From RHKK01 sp964596245 (GTDB taxonomy: Bacteria; Patescibacteriota; Patescibacteriia; 2-12-FULL-60-25): a DNA stretch of 64,000 nt. This document shows positions 1 to 7,787 of this stretch, piece by piece. The translations under genes and the position numbers were made by a program. Each line of letters starts with the position of its first letter. Position 1 is the first letter of the stretch. Location: assembly GCA_964596245.1 (NCBI GenBank), contig CAZQSK010000003.1, positions 1 to 64,000 of the forward strand, written 5' to 3'. Below the pieces are notes generated by a model. That model saw only the letters and a program-made list of their open reading frames with translations. It had not been told where the DNA came from and did not search any database.

Positions 1-674
1 TCCCAGTGTCGGTTAAAATAGTTAACACATTAAGCATTCCGCCTGGGGAGTACGGTCGCAAGACTAAAACTCAAAGGAATAGACGGGGACCCGCACAAGC
101 AGAGGAGCATGTGGTTTAATTCGACGATAAGCGAGGAACCTTACCTAGGTTTGACATGTAGCTGCAAGCCGCTGGAAACAGTGGCCGCCTTCGAGGGTGC
201 TACACAGGTGCTGCATGGTTGCCGTCAGCTCGTGTCGTGAGATGTACCGTTAAGTCGGGTAACGAGCGCAACCCCCGTCCCGTGTTGTTTTTTCACGGGA
301 GACCGCCTCGGATAACGGGGAGGAAGGTGGGGATGACGTCAAATCAGCATGGCTCTTACACCTAGGGCTACACACGTGCTACAATGGTAGGGACAATGGG
401 CTGCCAAGCCGAAAGGCGGAGCTAATCCCAACAAACCCTACCTCAGTTCGGATTGGGGGCTGAAATTCGCCCCCATGAAGCTGGATTCGCTAGTAAACGC
501 CTATCAGCCACGGGGCGTTGAATACGTTCTCGGGTCTTGTACTCACCGCCCGTCACGTCAAGAGAGTCGGATATACCCGAAGGTCCCGATGAGGGAACGA
601 AGGTAGAGCCGATGATAGGGACGAAGTCGTAACAAGGCATCCGTAGCGGAAGCTGTGGATGGATCACCTCCTTT
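1..674 (+). rRNA. rrs: 16S ribosomal RNA, 3' part
   Basis: This is the 3' portion of small-subunit rRNA; the 5' end lies before the window. Recognisable landmarks are AAACTCAAAGGAATAGACGG at 67, the AACGAGCGCAACCC block near 260, GTCGTAACAAGG near 626, and the anti-Shine-Dalgarno tail GGATCACCTCC at 661-671. The tail is intact, so Shine-Dalgarno initiation should be possible. The 907/926 and 1492 primer sites both carry substitutions, as is known for many CPR bacteria. The 3' end is placed by comparison with known 16S ends. No 23S gene or spacer tRNA follows before a terminator at about 852. Confidence 0.97.
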
Positions 675-851
675 CTAGGGAGAATTGGATGTCTGTGCCT
701 TCGGGCCAGCTCCTACCTATGGTCGATGACTGACACAAAATCAGATCGCGGTATTCATACGGATGGCGGTTCCCTCGAAGGGCCGGCATTACGTGAATAC
801 TTTAAACTGTAGACTTTAGCTTTCCAATCACTATTCTGAGGTCAAAACAAG
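675..851 (+). other. 16S rRNA 3' trailer
   Basis: No gene is visible here. The stretch can form an imperfect long hairpin whose outer arms are GTATTCA (about 751) and TGAATAC (about 795), with an inner stem around CCCTCGAAGGG. Such a hairpin could be a processing site in the rRNA precursor. The matching leader arm would lie outside the window. Confidence 0.5.
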
Positions 852-880
852 ACCGCCCCACAAGGGCGGTTTTGTGTTTT
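852..880 (+). terminator. Rho-independent terminator after 16S
   Basis: The stem ACCGCCC...GGGCGGT is followed by TTTTGTGTTTT. It ends the 16S transcript, so 16S is transcribed without a downstream 23S gene here. Confidence 0.85.
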
Positions 881-895
881 ATGAGCGTAAAAGGG

Positions 896-918
896 TTGAC
901 ATTTTGCTTAAAATATGG
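896..918 (+). promoter_or_regulatory. Promoter-like 23-bp block, copy 1
   Basis: TTGACA is followed by seven bases and TAAAATATGG. The whole 23-bp block is identical to 19225-19247, upstream of another GC-rich solitary gene, and a variant (TTGACA-N7-TAAAATATAG) occurs at 15972. No good -10 box sits at the usual 17-bp spacing in either identical copy, so the mode of use is unclear. Confidence 0.6.
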
Positions 919-956
919 TGGATTATGGGGTCCCCAATTCACTAAGGAGGTGGGAC

Positions 957-1376
957 ATGGGTCATACGATTCTGATCGTGGACGACGATGCTCTTCTCGG
1001 GCGCGCGCTCGAGAGGCTGGTGAGAGGTTACTTCCGACGTCGAGAGCTTTCTGAGCTTCAGGCTCGGTGCGTGCGCTACGAGTCGCCGCTCGATGCGATG
1101 GTCGATGCCAAGGCGCTGCTCGAGCGTGCCGAGCCCGGTGACGTGTTCCATCTGTTCACCGATGGCAACATGCCGGACATGAACGGGGACAAGCTGGTTG
1201 TCGAGATGCGTCGCCTGCTTGGCGAGCGTTTGCACGGCGTCGTGCTGATGAGCGGACGCGCGGCCGAGTTCGTATCCAATGCCGAGATCGCCGGCTACCG
1301 CCTCATCGAGAAGCCGTTCGACCGAGCGAAGCTCGAGGAGCTCCTCGACATCTTCATCTTCAAGGTGAAGCCCTGA
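957..1376 (+). CDS. Stand-alone response regulator receiver protein
   Basis: The 139-residue protein is essentially a single CheY-like receiver domain with no output domain. Visible signature residues are the acidic D9-D10-D11, the probable phospho-acceptor D69 in FTDGNMPDMNG, S99, and K119 in the IEKPF motif. It probably receives phosphate from a histidine kinase encoded elsewhere and signals through protein contact. The ATG at 957 is chosen because AAGGAGG lies just upstream and the receiver domain begins right after it; longer in-frame starts would run into the promoter block. Codons are strongly GC-ending, unlike the neighbouring native genes. It is transcribed alone, between the 16S terminator and its own terminator. 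Confidence 0.88.
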   Translation: MGHTILIVDDDALLGRALERLVRGYFRRRELSELQARCVRYESPLDAMVDAKALLERAEPGDVFHLFTDGNMPDMNGDKLVVEMRRLLGERLHGVVLMSGRAAEFVSNAEIAGYRLIEKPFDRAKLEELLDIFIFKVKP

Positions 1377-1377
1377 C

Positions 1378-1428
1378 CCCGCCCGGCCCGTAGAAGCGCA
1401 AGCGCTATACGGGCCAAGCGGGTTTTTT
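1378..1428 (+). terminator. Terminator after the receiver gene
   Basis: A long nested hairpin has an outer stem CCCGC/GCGGG and an inner GGCCCGTA/TACGGGCC, followed by TTTTTT. It starts two bases past the stop codon. Confidence 0.85.
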
Positions 1429-1483
1429 CATACCCGGTTTGACTTTTAGGAGGGGCTGGGCAAAGCTCTCGCCCGGAGGTGCC

Positions 1484-1954
1484 ATGGACATTCAAGTCGG
1501 TACTGTCGTGTACGTCCTGTCTGGTCGATGCCACTTCTGGCACGAGTGGGCGATCGTGGACGAGATCAAAGGCGAGGGGGAGGCGAAACGCTTCCATCTC
1601 AAGTTCGGCAAGGGTGTCTACTCCGTGAGTCGACCCCCATCCGACTACTGGTTCGAGACTGTCGATCTCGAGCGACATGCTCAGATGCCCATCGATGCGA
1701 GAGCGGACTACCTGTACGGGAAGCAGATGTGTCACTCGACGTACTCTATCCTCAAGCCGTTCGGCGATGGGTGCGTCTGCCATCATGAGGCTCATGACGT
1801 GGAGCTCAAGCCCCCGCCGGCCGTGAAGCGGTTGCTGCTGAATGCCTGCGGCTGCGCCTGCGAGTTCGATGTCTGCGCCGCGCATACAGACATGGACAAC
1901 TTCTTGTACGAGGTGTTGCCCGAATCCAAGCGTCTGCGCGACTACGGTTACTGA
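1484..1954 (+). CDS. Hypothetical protein with cysteine/histidine-rich C-terminal half
   Basis: I do not recognise the family. The 156-residue protein is soluble-looking, with no signal peptide or membrane segment. Its second half is rich in Cys and His (for example CVCHHEAH and ACGCACEFDVC), which suggests metal binding, but no standard zinc-ribbon spacing is clear. The first 60 residues (TVVYVLSGRCHFWHEW and following) could be a small beta-barrel. The ATG at 1484 follows CGGAGGTGCC, a good Shine-Dalgarno sequence. GC-ending codon use, a solitary position and a private terminator place it with the GC-rich set. A TTGACT at about 1439 might be its -35. Confidence 0.75.
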   Translation: MDIQVGTVVYVLSGRCHFWHEWAIVDEIKGEGEAKRFHLKFGKGVYSVSRPPSDYWFETVDLERHAQMPIDARADYLYGKQMCHSTYSILKPFGDGCVCHHEAHDVELKPPPAVKRLLLNACGCACEFDVCAAHTDMDNFLYEVLPESKRLRDYGY

Positions 1955-1976
1955 ACCCGCCTAAGGCGGTTTTTTC
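1955..1976 (+). terminator. Terminator after 1484-1954
   Basis: The short stem CCGCC-TAA-GGCGG is followed by TTTTTTC immediately after the stop codon. Confidence 0.8.
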
Positions 1977-1988
1977 ATATCCAAGACG

Positions 1989-2017
1989 TTGACGGGAGAT
2001 ATGATCTCACGTACTAT
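1989..2017 (+). promoter_or_regulatory. Promoter of tRNA-Gln
   Basis: TTGACG (1989-1994), a 17-bp spacer and TACTAT (2012-2017) form a canonical sigma-70-type promoter. The predicted start is near 2024, which gives the tRNA precursor a leader of about 65 nt. Confidence 0.75.
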
Positions 2018-2030
2018 CCCCGAACATTCC

Positions 2031-2093
2031 GACACGTAAAGACCTTTGGTCCACGTGTCTGGAACGTGTGCGGCGTAGCCGCTTTTACGTTCC
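2031..2093 (+). other. Double-hairpin 5' leader of tRNA-Gln
   Basis: Two strong hairpins lie back to back. The first is GACACGT...ACGTGTC (2031-2059) with an inner GACC-TTT-GGTC. The second is GGAACGT...ACGTTCC (2061-2093) with an inner GCGGC-GTA-GCCGC. The second overlaps the first bases of the tRNA acceptor stem, so the two folds compete. This could affect RNase P processing, or it may be a separate small RNA. Confidence 0.6.
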
Positions 2094-2164
2094 GGGGTCG
2101 TCTAACGGTAGGACTACTGCCTCTGGAGCAGTGTATCTTGGTTCGAATCCAGGCCCCGGAGCCA
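2091..2164 (+). tRNA. tRNA-Gln (anticodon CUG)
   Basis: The cloverleaf is complete: acceptor TCCGGGG/CCCCGGA, anticodon stem ACTGC/GCAGT with loop CTCTGGA giving anticodon CTG, and T arm around GGTTCGAATCC. The CCA end is encoded. The U1-A72 pair fits glutamine tRNAs. The gene is transcribed alone, with its own promoter and terminator. Confidence 0.92.
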
Positions 2165-2169
2165 CAAAT

Positions 2170-2197
2170 AAACCCGCCTCATCGGCGGGTTTATTGT
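2170..2197 (+). terminator. Terminator after tRNA-Gln
   Basis: The stem AAACCCGCC...GGCGGGTTT is followed by a T-rich tail. It also lies at the end of the convergent gene at 2201. Confidence 0.85.
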
Positions 2198-2200
2198 TTG

Positions 2201-2692
2201 TTACTCTTGGGTGATTTTTTCTTTCACGATTTCGGTACGCGCTTCCGCTTTTGGTAGGCCGTTCATCTTGTCCATGATTTCGCGGGCTGTCGGTTCTGGG
2301 GCCGTATTCTGATCCGCGAGGGCGCGTTCAATGCGATTCAACTGCTGGACGATACGTTCGATGTCGCTGCGATTCGCTGCCTGCTTCTGAAGGGCGCGTG
2401 TGTTCGAATCAACACCAGCATTCACACCGGAGAAGGCGACGGTACCGGTCACAAGCAAGGCGAGGGACGTAATGACGGCAGCCGGCCAAATGTGACTCGT
2501 GGCGCGCGCGGCAACGATCATGTGATGATCGTGCATACGGCTCACCGGACCGGCATAGGTCACGGCACAGGCATTCGGAGTGCACTTGCCGTCATGTCCG
2601 CAGGTATTGGTGTTGCCTGGACCCGTCGGAATCGGGGTCGATCCGGCCTTGCGGCGGCGAACGGCTTTCTTCGGAGTTGAAACGTCGGACAT
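2201..2692 (-). CDS. Hypothetical single-pass membrane protein
   Basis: The 163-residue protein has no recognised family. It has a basic N-terminus (KKAVRRRK), a Cys/His-containing stretch (CGHDGKC, HDHH), one membrane segment around WPAAVITSLALLVTGTVAFSG, and a C-terminal part likely to be coiled coil (DIERIVQQLNRIERALADQ). I chose the ATG at 2692; a longer frame to 2749 runs through a promoter-like TATACT. Codon use is native. It is convergent with tRNA-Gln, whose terminator may also serve this gene. Confidence 0.7.
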   Translation of the reverse strand: MSDVSTPKKAVRRRKAGSTPIPTGPGNTNTCGHDGKCTPNACAVTYAGPVSRMHDHHMIVAARATSHIWPAAVITSLALLVTGTVAFSGVNAGVDSNTRALQKQAANRSDIERIVQQLNRIERALADQNTAPEPTAREIMDKMNGLPKAEARTEIVKEKITQE

Positions 2693-2771
2693 AAAAGGGC
2701 TTTTGGTATATCTATAAAGAGGATGACGAGAGTATAGCACATGGCTCATACGGCGGACAAAAGGGAACGAA

Positions 2772-2795
2772 AAACCCGCCCTCGAGAGGCGGGTT
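2772..2795 (-). terminator. Terminator after tRNA-Val
   Basis: Read on the minus strand, AAACCCGCC and GGCGGGTTT flank a short loop and are followed by more T residues. Confidence 0.8.
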
Positions 2796-2801
2796 TCGCG
2801 G

Positions 2802-2878
2802 TGGTGGACGGCAGAGGATTCGAACCTCTGACCTTCACAATGTCAATGTGACGCTCTAACCAACTGAGCTAGCCGTCC
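2802..2878 (-). tRNA. tRNA-Val (anticodon GAC)
   Basis: On the minus strand the cloverleaf reads GGACGGC acceptor, a D arm around CTCAGTTGGTTAGAG, anticodon stem TCACA/TGTGA with loop TTGACAT (anticodon GAC), and T arm GGTTCGAATCC. The terminal CCA is encoded. Length is 77 nt. Confidence 0.95.
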
Positions 2879-2906
2879 TTGAATGCCCGCAGATATTAGC
2901 GGAGCT

Positions 2907-2934
2907 TTGACCTTCCGTCAAACCGTGATACCTT
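2907..2934 (+). promoter_or_regulatory. Leaderless-type promoter of the M3 peptidase gene
   Basis: TTGACC (2907-2912) and TACCTT (2929-2934) are spaced by 16 bp. The -10 box ends six bases before the ATG at 2941, so transcription should start at or next to the start codon. There is no Shine-Dalgarno sequence. Confidence 0.65.
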
Positions 2935-2940
2935 CGGCCC

Positions 2941-4911
2941 ATGTCTTCCGAAAACCCTCTTTTTTTGGATCCGGTACCCGGCGCCCTCACGCCTGAGGGG
3001 GTTCGTACACTCACCGACACGTACTTAACAAAAGCGCGCGAGATCGCGGACGGAATCAAGGCGCTCAAAGGCGTTTCCGATGATCATTCTCTCGTCTGGT
3101 CGCAGACATTTGGCGCCATGGATGATTGTGTTCTCGCGTTAGAGCTTGCTTCCACCATGCCGTCCCTGATGCATATGACGCATCCCGATCCAGCGGTGCG
3201 TGAGGCGGCTGCGGAAGCAGAACCAAAGGTAAGCGAGTTCATCACGAATCTATTTATGGATGCCGATGTGGCAAATACGCTTAAGCGTTTTGCTTCATTG
3301 CTGCCAGAGAATAATTATCGGCCGACGACAGAGACGATGAAATTCGTCGAAGAGACATTACGCGACTATCGTCGCAACGGTCTTGAGTTGCCGCCGGAAA
3401 AGCAAGCGCGTCTCAAAGAGCTGAATGAAGAACTGACCAAACTTGGTCAGGAATTTGAATCCAATATCGCGGCGTCGCAGGCGTTTATCGAAATTGATCC
3501 ATCACAACTCGATGGATTGTCCGAATCTTTCATCGCAAGTCATCCGGCAGGGGAGAATGGCAAAGTAAAAATCACTACCGCCTATCCGGATTACAAGCCA
3601 TTCATGAAGTTCGCCAAAGATCGTGAAGCGGCCAAAGAATTGCACATCATCTACAACACGCGCGCCAAAGACAAGAATATTCCGATTCTTGAACAGGTTC
3701 TGAAGCTGCGCAAAGAGAAAGCCGTGCTTCTCGGTTACAAAACGTGGGCCGATTACGTTCTCGAAACGCGCATGGCCAAGAATCCCAAAAACGTTTTTGA
3801 TTTCTTGGGTGGTTTGCATCGCGCACTGAAACCAAAGGCACATGAGGAGTTTAAGCGTTTTGGTGTTTCACCGATTCTCGCGTCTGATGCGACATATTAT
3901 GAAGAGATTGTTTGCCGTCGTGATTACGCTTTGGATTCGGCGGCGCTCTCCGAGTATTTCGAGTTTGCGTCGGTAGAGAAGGGGATGCTCGAAATCATTT
4001 CGGAATTGTTCGGCATCGAATTCCGAGAAGTGAAGGTTCCTGTTTGGCATGAAGACGTCCGTTGTCTCGATGTATTCGATGGCGAGAAGCCGTTGGGCCG
4101 GATCTATCTTGATTTGCATCCGCGCGAAAACAAGTATTCGCATGCGGCCGTCTTCGGCATCCGCAATAGCCGCCGCTTGGAAGATGGGTCGCGCCTGCTA
4201 CCCATGTGTTCACTTGTTTGCAACTTCCCGCGTGCCGGTGGCCTGCTTTCGCATGAGGATGTTGTGACGTTCTTCCACGAGTTTGGCCACGCGATTCACA
4301 AGATTATGTATCATGGACGATTAACGTCTTTGGCTGGTTTAAATGTGGCGCGTGATTTCGTCGAAGCGCCTTCGCAGCTGTTGGAAGAATGGGCTTGGGA
4401 TCGCGATTGCCTCAATCGTTTCGCAAAACACCACAAGACGGGTGAAAAGATTCCGGATACGTTGTATGACTCGATGATTCGCGCTCGTCATTTCGGCGAT
4501 GCCATCTTCACCGAGCGCCAGCTTATGTTGGCCATGTTGGACATGGAGTACCACACTCGCGAACCTGGATTTGATACGAGCAAAGTCGTTGAGGAGTTCG
4601 CCAAAGAGTACAGCGTGTTTGAGTTCATCCAGGGGACGCATTTCCAAGCTTCATTCGGCCACCTCATGGGTTATGATGCGGGTTATTACGGGTATCAGTG
4701 GGCATTATCGCTGGCTTGCGATATGCGCACGCGTTTCCACAAAGAGGGCATGCTGAATCGAAAAACCGCCACCGAATATCGGGAAGCGGTTTTGGCGCGT
4801 GGAGCGACAGAGGATGAAGAAAAGATGGTGGCAGATTTTCTTGGCCGCCCATCTAACAACAACGCGTATTTGGAATATTTGGGAGTTACCAGCGCCCCGT
4901 CATCTGCTTAA
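2941..4911 (+). CDS. M3-family zinc oligopeptidase
   Basis: This cytoplasmic metallopeptidase of 656 residues belongs to the M3 (thimet oligopeptidase/oligopeptidase A) family, which cuts short peptides. The zinc-binding HEFGH motif is at residues 446-450, with a downstream Glu in LLEEWAWD giving the usual third ligand region. The all-helical N-terminal half and the length fit the family. The gene is transcribed alone from a leaderless-type promoter. Its 3' end overlaps the convergent gene's 3' end by 26 bp. The substrate is probably peptides made by other proteases or taken up; the exact subfamily was not resolved. Confidence 0.93.
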   Translation: MSSENPLFLDPVPGALTPEGVRTLTDTYLTKAREIADGIKALKGVSDDHSLVWSQTFGAMDDCVLALELASTMPSLMHMTHPDPAVREAAAEAEPKVSEFITNLFMDADVANTLKRFASLLPENNYRPTTETMKFVEETLRDYRRNGLELPPEKQARLKELNEELTKLGQEFESNIAASQAFIEIDPSQLDGLSESFIASHPAGENGKVKITTAYPDYKPFMKFAKDREAAKELHIIYNTRAKDKNIPILEQVLKLRKEKAVLLGYKTWADYVLETRMAKNPKNVFDFLGGLHRALKPKAHEEFKRFGVSPILASDATYYEEIVCRRDYALDSAALSEYFEFASVEKGMLEIISELFGIEFREVKVPVWHEDVRCLDVFDGEKPLGRIYLDLHPRENKYSHAAVFGIRNSRRLEDGSRLLPMCSLVCNFPRAGGLLSHEDVVTFFHEFGHAIHKIMYHGRLTSLAGLNVARDFVEAPSQLLEEWAWDRDCLNRFAKHHKTGEKIPDTLYDSMIRARHFGDAIFTERQLMLAMLDMEYHTREPGFDTSKVVEEFAKEYSVFEFIQGTHFQASFGHLMGYDAGYYGYQWALSLACDMRTRFHKEGMLNRKTATEYREAVLARGATEDEEKMVADFLGRPSNNNAYLEYLGVTSAPSSA

Positions 4912-6019
4912 AGCGGAATCGGTAGAACAGATGGCGTAGGGGTACCGCAATAGGCGTCTTGATGGCGAACCAAGGAGTTTCAATGTAGCCCGTATCTCCG
5001 AGAGTGATGATGCTGCCCTTCAAATCACTACGGAACGGTTTTGGTTTTTCGCCGATGAGTAGGCGTTCGACATTTTTTGCGAGATGAGCCGCCTGCATCA
5101 TGGCGATTTGCGCGGTGCGGGGAGCCGGTTTTCCAACTTCGATATAGCAGATTGCCGCATCGCCTCCACCGAATACGTCTTCAGCCAAGCGCAAGGCGTT
5201 GTCCGTCTCAAAACAGCGACGCGCATCACGAGTGACATCCGGTGAGACGCTTAGGTCATTCGGCTGCACTCCAGCGCACCAGAGAACGAAATCGGATGTT
5301 ATTTCTTTTCCGCTCTTCGTTTTGATGCGTTCGACTCCGACGGAGATGGCAGGGTCGCCATTGAGAATGGAAATCCCTTGGCGTTCAATAGCCTTGCGCG
5401 AGCCTTTTACCAAGGAGGGACGGAAACCCGCGAGAATGTCCGGTCCGGCATTCAAGAGCGTGTAGGCGACACGCTTCGGTTCAACGCCCAGCTCTTTTTC
5501 CACATAGCGCTTCACGGCGAAGAGAGCTTCAATACCGCTTGGGCCGCCGCCAACAATCGTGAGCGCGAGTTTTTTGCGAGCATCGAGCTCCTTGAGCGCC
5601 TTATGAATGCGCGAGATGTCCTCCAGGGTTTTGAGGGGATAGGTGTTCTTTTCAGCGCCTTCGATGCCGTAATAGGCGATGTGGGCACCAGGTGTGAGTA
5701 CCAGGATATCGTAAGACAGGGCTTTGGAGTCGCCGTTCTCCATGCGGACATGGAGGTGTTTGACGGTTCGATCAACATCCAGAGCTTCGGCCTGCACAAA
5801 GACAAATCCGTCGCGCTTGGCGATCGCGTTGTAGTGTTCACTGTACTGGTTTTCTTTCAAGACCCCGGCCAGGCCGTCAATCAGGAGAGGGGAAAACACG
5901 AAACGGGCATGGCGATCAACCAGCGTAATATCAATCTCGTCTTCAAGATGGTTGGCCAAAAGTCTGGCAGTGCGCAATCCGGCAAAGCCTCCGCCGACAA
6001 TCAATACGCGTTTTTTCAT
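4886..6019 (-). CDS. FAD-dependent pyridine nucleotide-disulfide oxidoreductase (type II NADH dehydrogenase-like)
   Basis: The 377-residue protein has two dinucleotide-binding motifs: VGGGFAG near the N-terminus for FAD, and VGGGPSG near residue 165 for NAD(P)H. A late FGGGDAA segment is typical of the FAD-binding end of this family. The layout matches NDH-2-type dehydrogenases, which pass electrons from NADH to quinone, and also ferredoxin- or sulfide-quinone reductase relatives. A disulfide redox pair is not seen. The ATG at 6019 is chosen because the FAD fold begins there. It follows the sugar-epimerase fusion gene by 16 bases on the same strand and may share its transcript. The 3' end overlaps the M3 gene. 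Confidence 0.82.
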   Translation of the reverse strand: MKKRVLIVGGGFAGLRTARLLANHLEDEIDITLVDRHARFVFSPLLIDGLAGVLKENQYSEHYNAIAKRDGFVFVQAEALDVDRTVKHLHVRMENGDSKALSYDILVLTPGAHIAYYGIEGAEKNTYPLKTLEDISRIHKALKELDARKKLALTIVGGGPSGIEALFAVKRYVEKELGVEPKRVAYTLLNAGPDILAGFRPSLVKGSRKAIERQGISILNGDPAISVGVERIKTKSGKEITSDFVLWCAGVQPNDLSVSPDVTRDARRCFETDNALRLAEDVFGGGDAAICYIEVGKPAPRTAQIAMMQAAHLAKNVERLLIGEKPKPFRSDLKGSIITLGDTGYIETPWFAIKTPIAVPLRHLFYRFRFKQMTGRW

Positions 6020-6035
6020 GCCCGGAACTTTAGCA

Positions 6036-7667
6036 TCACTTTTGACGTGCGTCGAAGAAATCGCTTGCACGCTTGAGGCTTTCGAATGTACCAGCGTCAG
6101 ACCAGAAACCGCGTACCGGACGGGCAACCAATTCGTTCATGGCGAGGTAGCCTTTGTGGATGTCGGTGATTTCCAGCTCTCCGCGGGCCGAAGGCTTGAG
6201 CGTTTTGATGATGTCGAAGACGCGATGATCGTAGACGTACAAGCCGGCCGATGCGAAGTTCGATTTCGGGTTCTGGGGCTTCTCTTCGATCGAGATGACG
6301 CGTCCGATGGCATCAAGTTCAAGCACGCCGAAACGACGCGCATCCGGAACCGCCTTGTAGAAAATCAGACCGCCGCTCTGGAATGAGCTGATGGGTGCCA
6401 TGAAATTATCTTCAAACAAGTTGTCACCGAGAATCACGGTACAGTTGTCCGTACCGACGAATTCTTCCGCCATGCCAATGGCTTGCGCGATGCCGCCGCT
6501 TTCATCCTGAATGCGGTACGTAAGGCGGCAGCCGAATTTGGCTCCGCTCCCAAGCAAGTTCATGAAATCTCCGGCATGATCCGGACCGGTAATGATCATG
6601 ATTTCGCGAATCCCCGCATCCAAAAGCGTTTGTAGGGGATAGAGCACCATTTGCTTGTTGGCCACCGGGAGCAGGTGCTTGTTGGTGATATGCGTCAGCG
6701 GTTGCAAACGCGTACCTTTGCCGCCGGCCGTGATAATGCCTTTCATTTTGGGTGTGCCATTGCTCATAGGACGGGGCTCCAAGAAAGAGGGGGCAGGATT
6801 ATTCATAACAATCGGTTTGGGTGGATTGAGGCGGCGCACCGCTTCTGCGTATTTGATCATCGTATCTCGCAAGGCGACGTCGATCGGACGCATCTCGATG
6901 CCGAGCTCACGCAAGCGCGTGCTTTGCATGATGTTGTTCGAGCGTTTTTTGGTTGCGAGTCCGCGGCTGACGAGCTCCTCTTCACGAATCCATTCGGTCT
7001 GATGATTCGGATCAACGTACTCCTTGTAGAGATCAAGTAATTCGCGATGACGCATCACGCCCGGATTCACGGTATGGAAAATGCCCGTGCCACGTTTTTC
7101 GATCAACCGGCGGCAGGCCTCGATCAGGTCACTGACTACCGTGACGCTATTCGCTACATCGATCACTTGCTTGTATTTTGCGAGCTTGTCGATGAGGTTG
7201 CGGTCGCCCGGTCGGTCATCGATCGGCATCCGCAAACGCGCGATGCCAACATTCGGAAGCGTGGTGAGCACGAGCTCGGTCGCGTATTTTCCGCGCGAGT
7301 AGGTCGCGGTCGGATTCGCAAAATCATTTTCCGTCCAACCGCGCGGGTCAGGGGAGTGGCCGTAGAACATGCAGCCCGAAGAGATGTGCAAGAGGTAGAC
7401 CTTCTTTTCCTGACACGCTTCGGCCAACAATAGCGCACCGATGACATTCGAGTGCATCGTTTCTACCGGATGGCTTTCGCACCAGTCCACATTCGGACGA
7501 CCCGTACGACCCGTCGCATTCACGACGGCATCGGGTTTATGTTTATCGATTTCGGCCAGAACGGCGGCCTTATCTTCAATGCGGACCTCGGAGCCGACAG
7601 CATCCGGCCACATCTCAAGCATGCGGCTGCCGATAAAGCCCTTGGAACCGAAAACGAGGATCTTCAT
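6036..7667 (-). CDS. Bifunctional sugar-nucleotide protein: NAD-dependent epimerase/reductase fused to glucose-1-phosphate nucleotidylyltransferase
   Basis: The 543-residue fusion has two clear parts. Residues 1 to about 290 form a short-chain dehydrogenase/epimerase domain of the RmlD/NAD-dependent epimerase kind (Rossmann GSKGFIGS near the start, later YSRGK as the YxxxK pair). Residues from 308 on form an RfbA-like nucleotidylyltransferase beginning GIITAGGKGTRLQPLT and carrying ILGDNLFED. The second part should make dTDP-glucose or a similar activated sugar. The first probably acts late in the same route. A methionine at 6746 could allow separate initiation, but the frame is uninterrupted. 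Together with rfbB at 8261-9205 it outlines dTDP-rhamnose-type synthesis. The GC-rich gene 7788-8243 lies between them on the other strand. Confidence 0.85.
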   Translation of the reverse strand: MKILVFGSKGFIGSRMLEMWPDAVGSEVRIEDKAAVLAEIDKHKPDAVVNATGRTGRPNVDWCESHPVETMHSNVIGALLLAEACQEKKVYLLHISSGCMFYGHSPDPRGWTENDFANPTATYSRGKYATELVLTTLPNVGIARLRMPIDDRPGDRNLIDKLAKYKQVIDVANSVTVVSDLIEACRRLIEKRGTGIFHTVNPGVMRHRELLDLYKEYVDPNHQTEWIREEELVSRGLATKKRSNNIMQSTRLRELGIEMRPIDVALRDTMIKYAEAVRRLNPPKPIVMNNPAPSFLEPRPMSNGTPKMKGIITAGGKGTRLQPLTHITNKHLLPVANKQMVLYPLQTLLDAGIREIMIITGPDHAGDFMNLLGSGAKFGCRLTYRIQDESGGIAQAIGMAEEFVGTDNCTVILGDNLFEDNFMAPISSFQSGGLIFYKAVPDARRFGVLELDAIGRVISIEEKPQNPKSNFASAGLYVYDHRVFDIIKTLKPSARGELEITDIHKGYLAMNELVARPVRGFWSDAGTFESLKRASDFFDARQK

Positions 7668-7722
7668 AATCCACGTATTCTTACACCAAAAACCATGCAA
7701 AAAACAGGCTCTATGTCAACGG

Positions 7723-7751
7723 TTGACAGGTATCGTTTTTATTGCGAATTT
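7723..7751 (+). promoter_or_regulatory. Possible promoter of 7788-8243
   Basis: TTGACA at 7723-7728 is followed at 17 bp by GAATTT, a weak -10. It points into the GC-rich gene and overlaps the upstream region of the divergent fusion gene. Confidence 0.45.
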
Positions 7752-7787
7752 GAGCGAGCTAGACATCAAATTGGAGAGGGAGGGCGC

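Noticed and set aside
4886..4911. 26-bp overlap of the M3 peptidase and flavoprotein 3' ends as a possible frameshift
   Set aside because: Both proteins have plausible C-termini and usual lengths. Short convergent overlaps also occur at pgk/GNAT and miaA/29167 in this compact genome.
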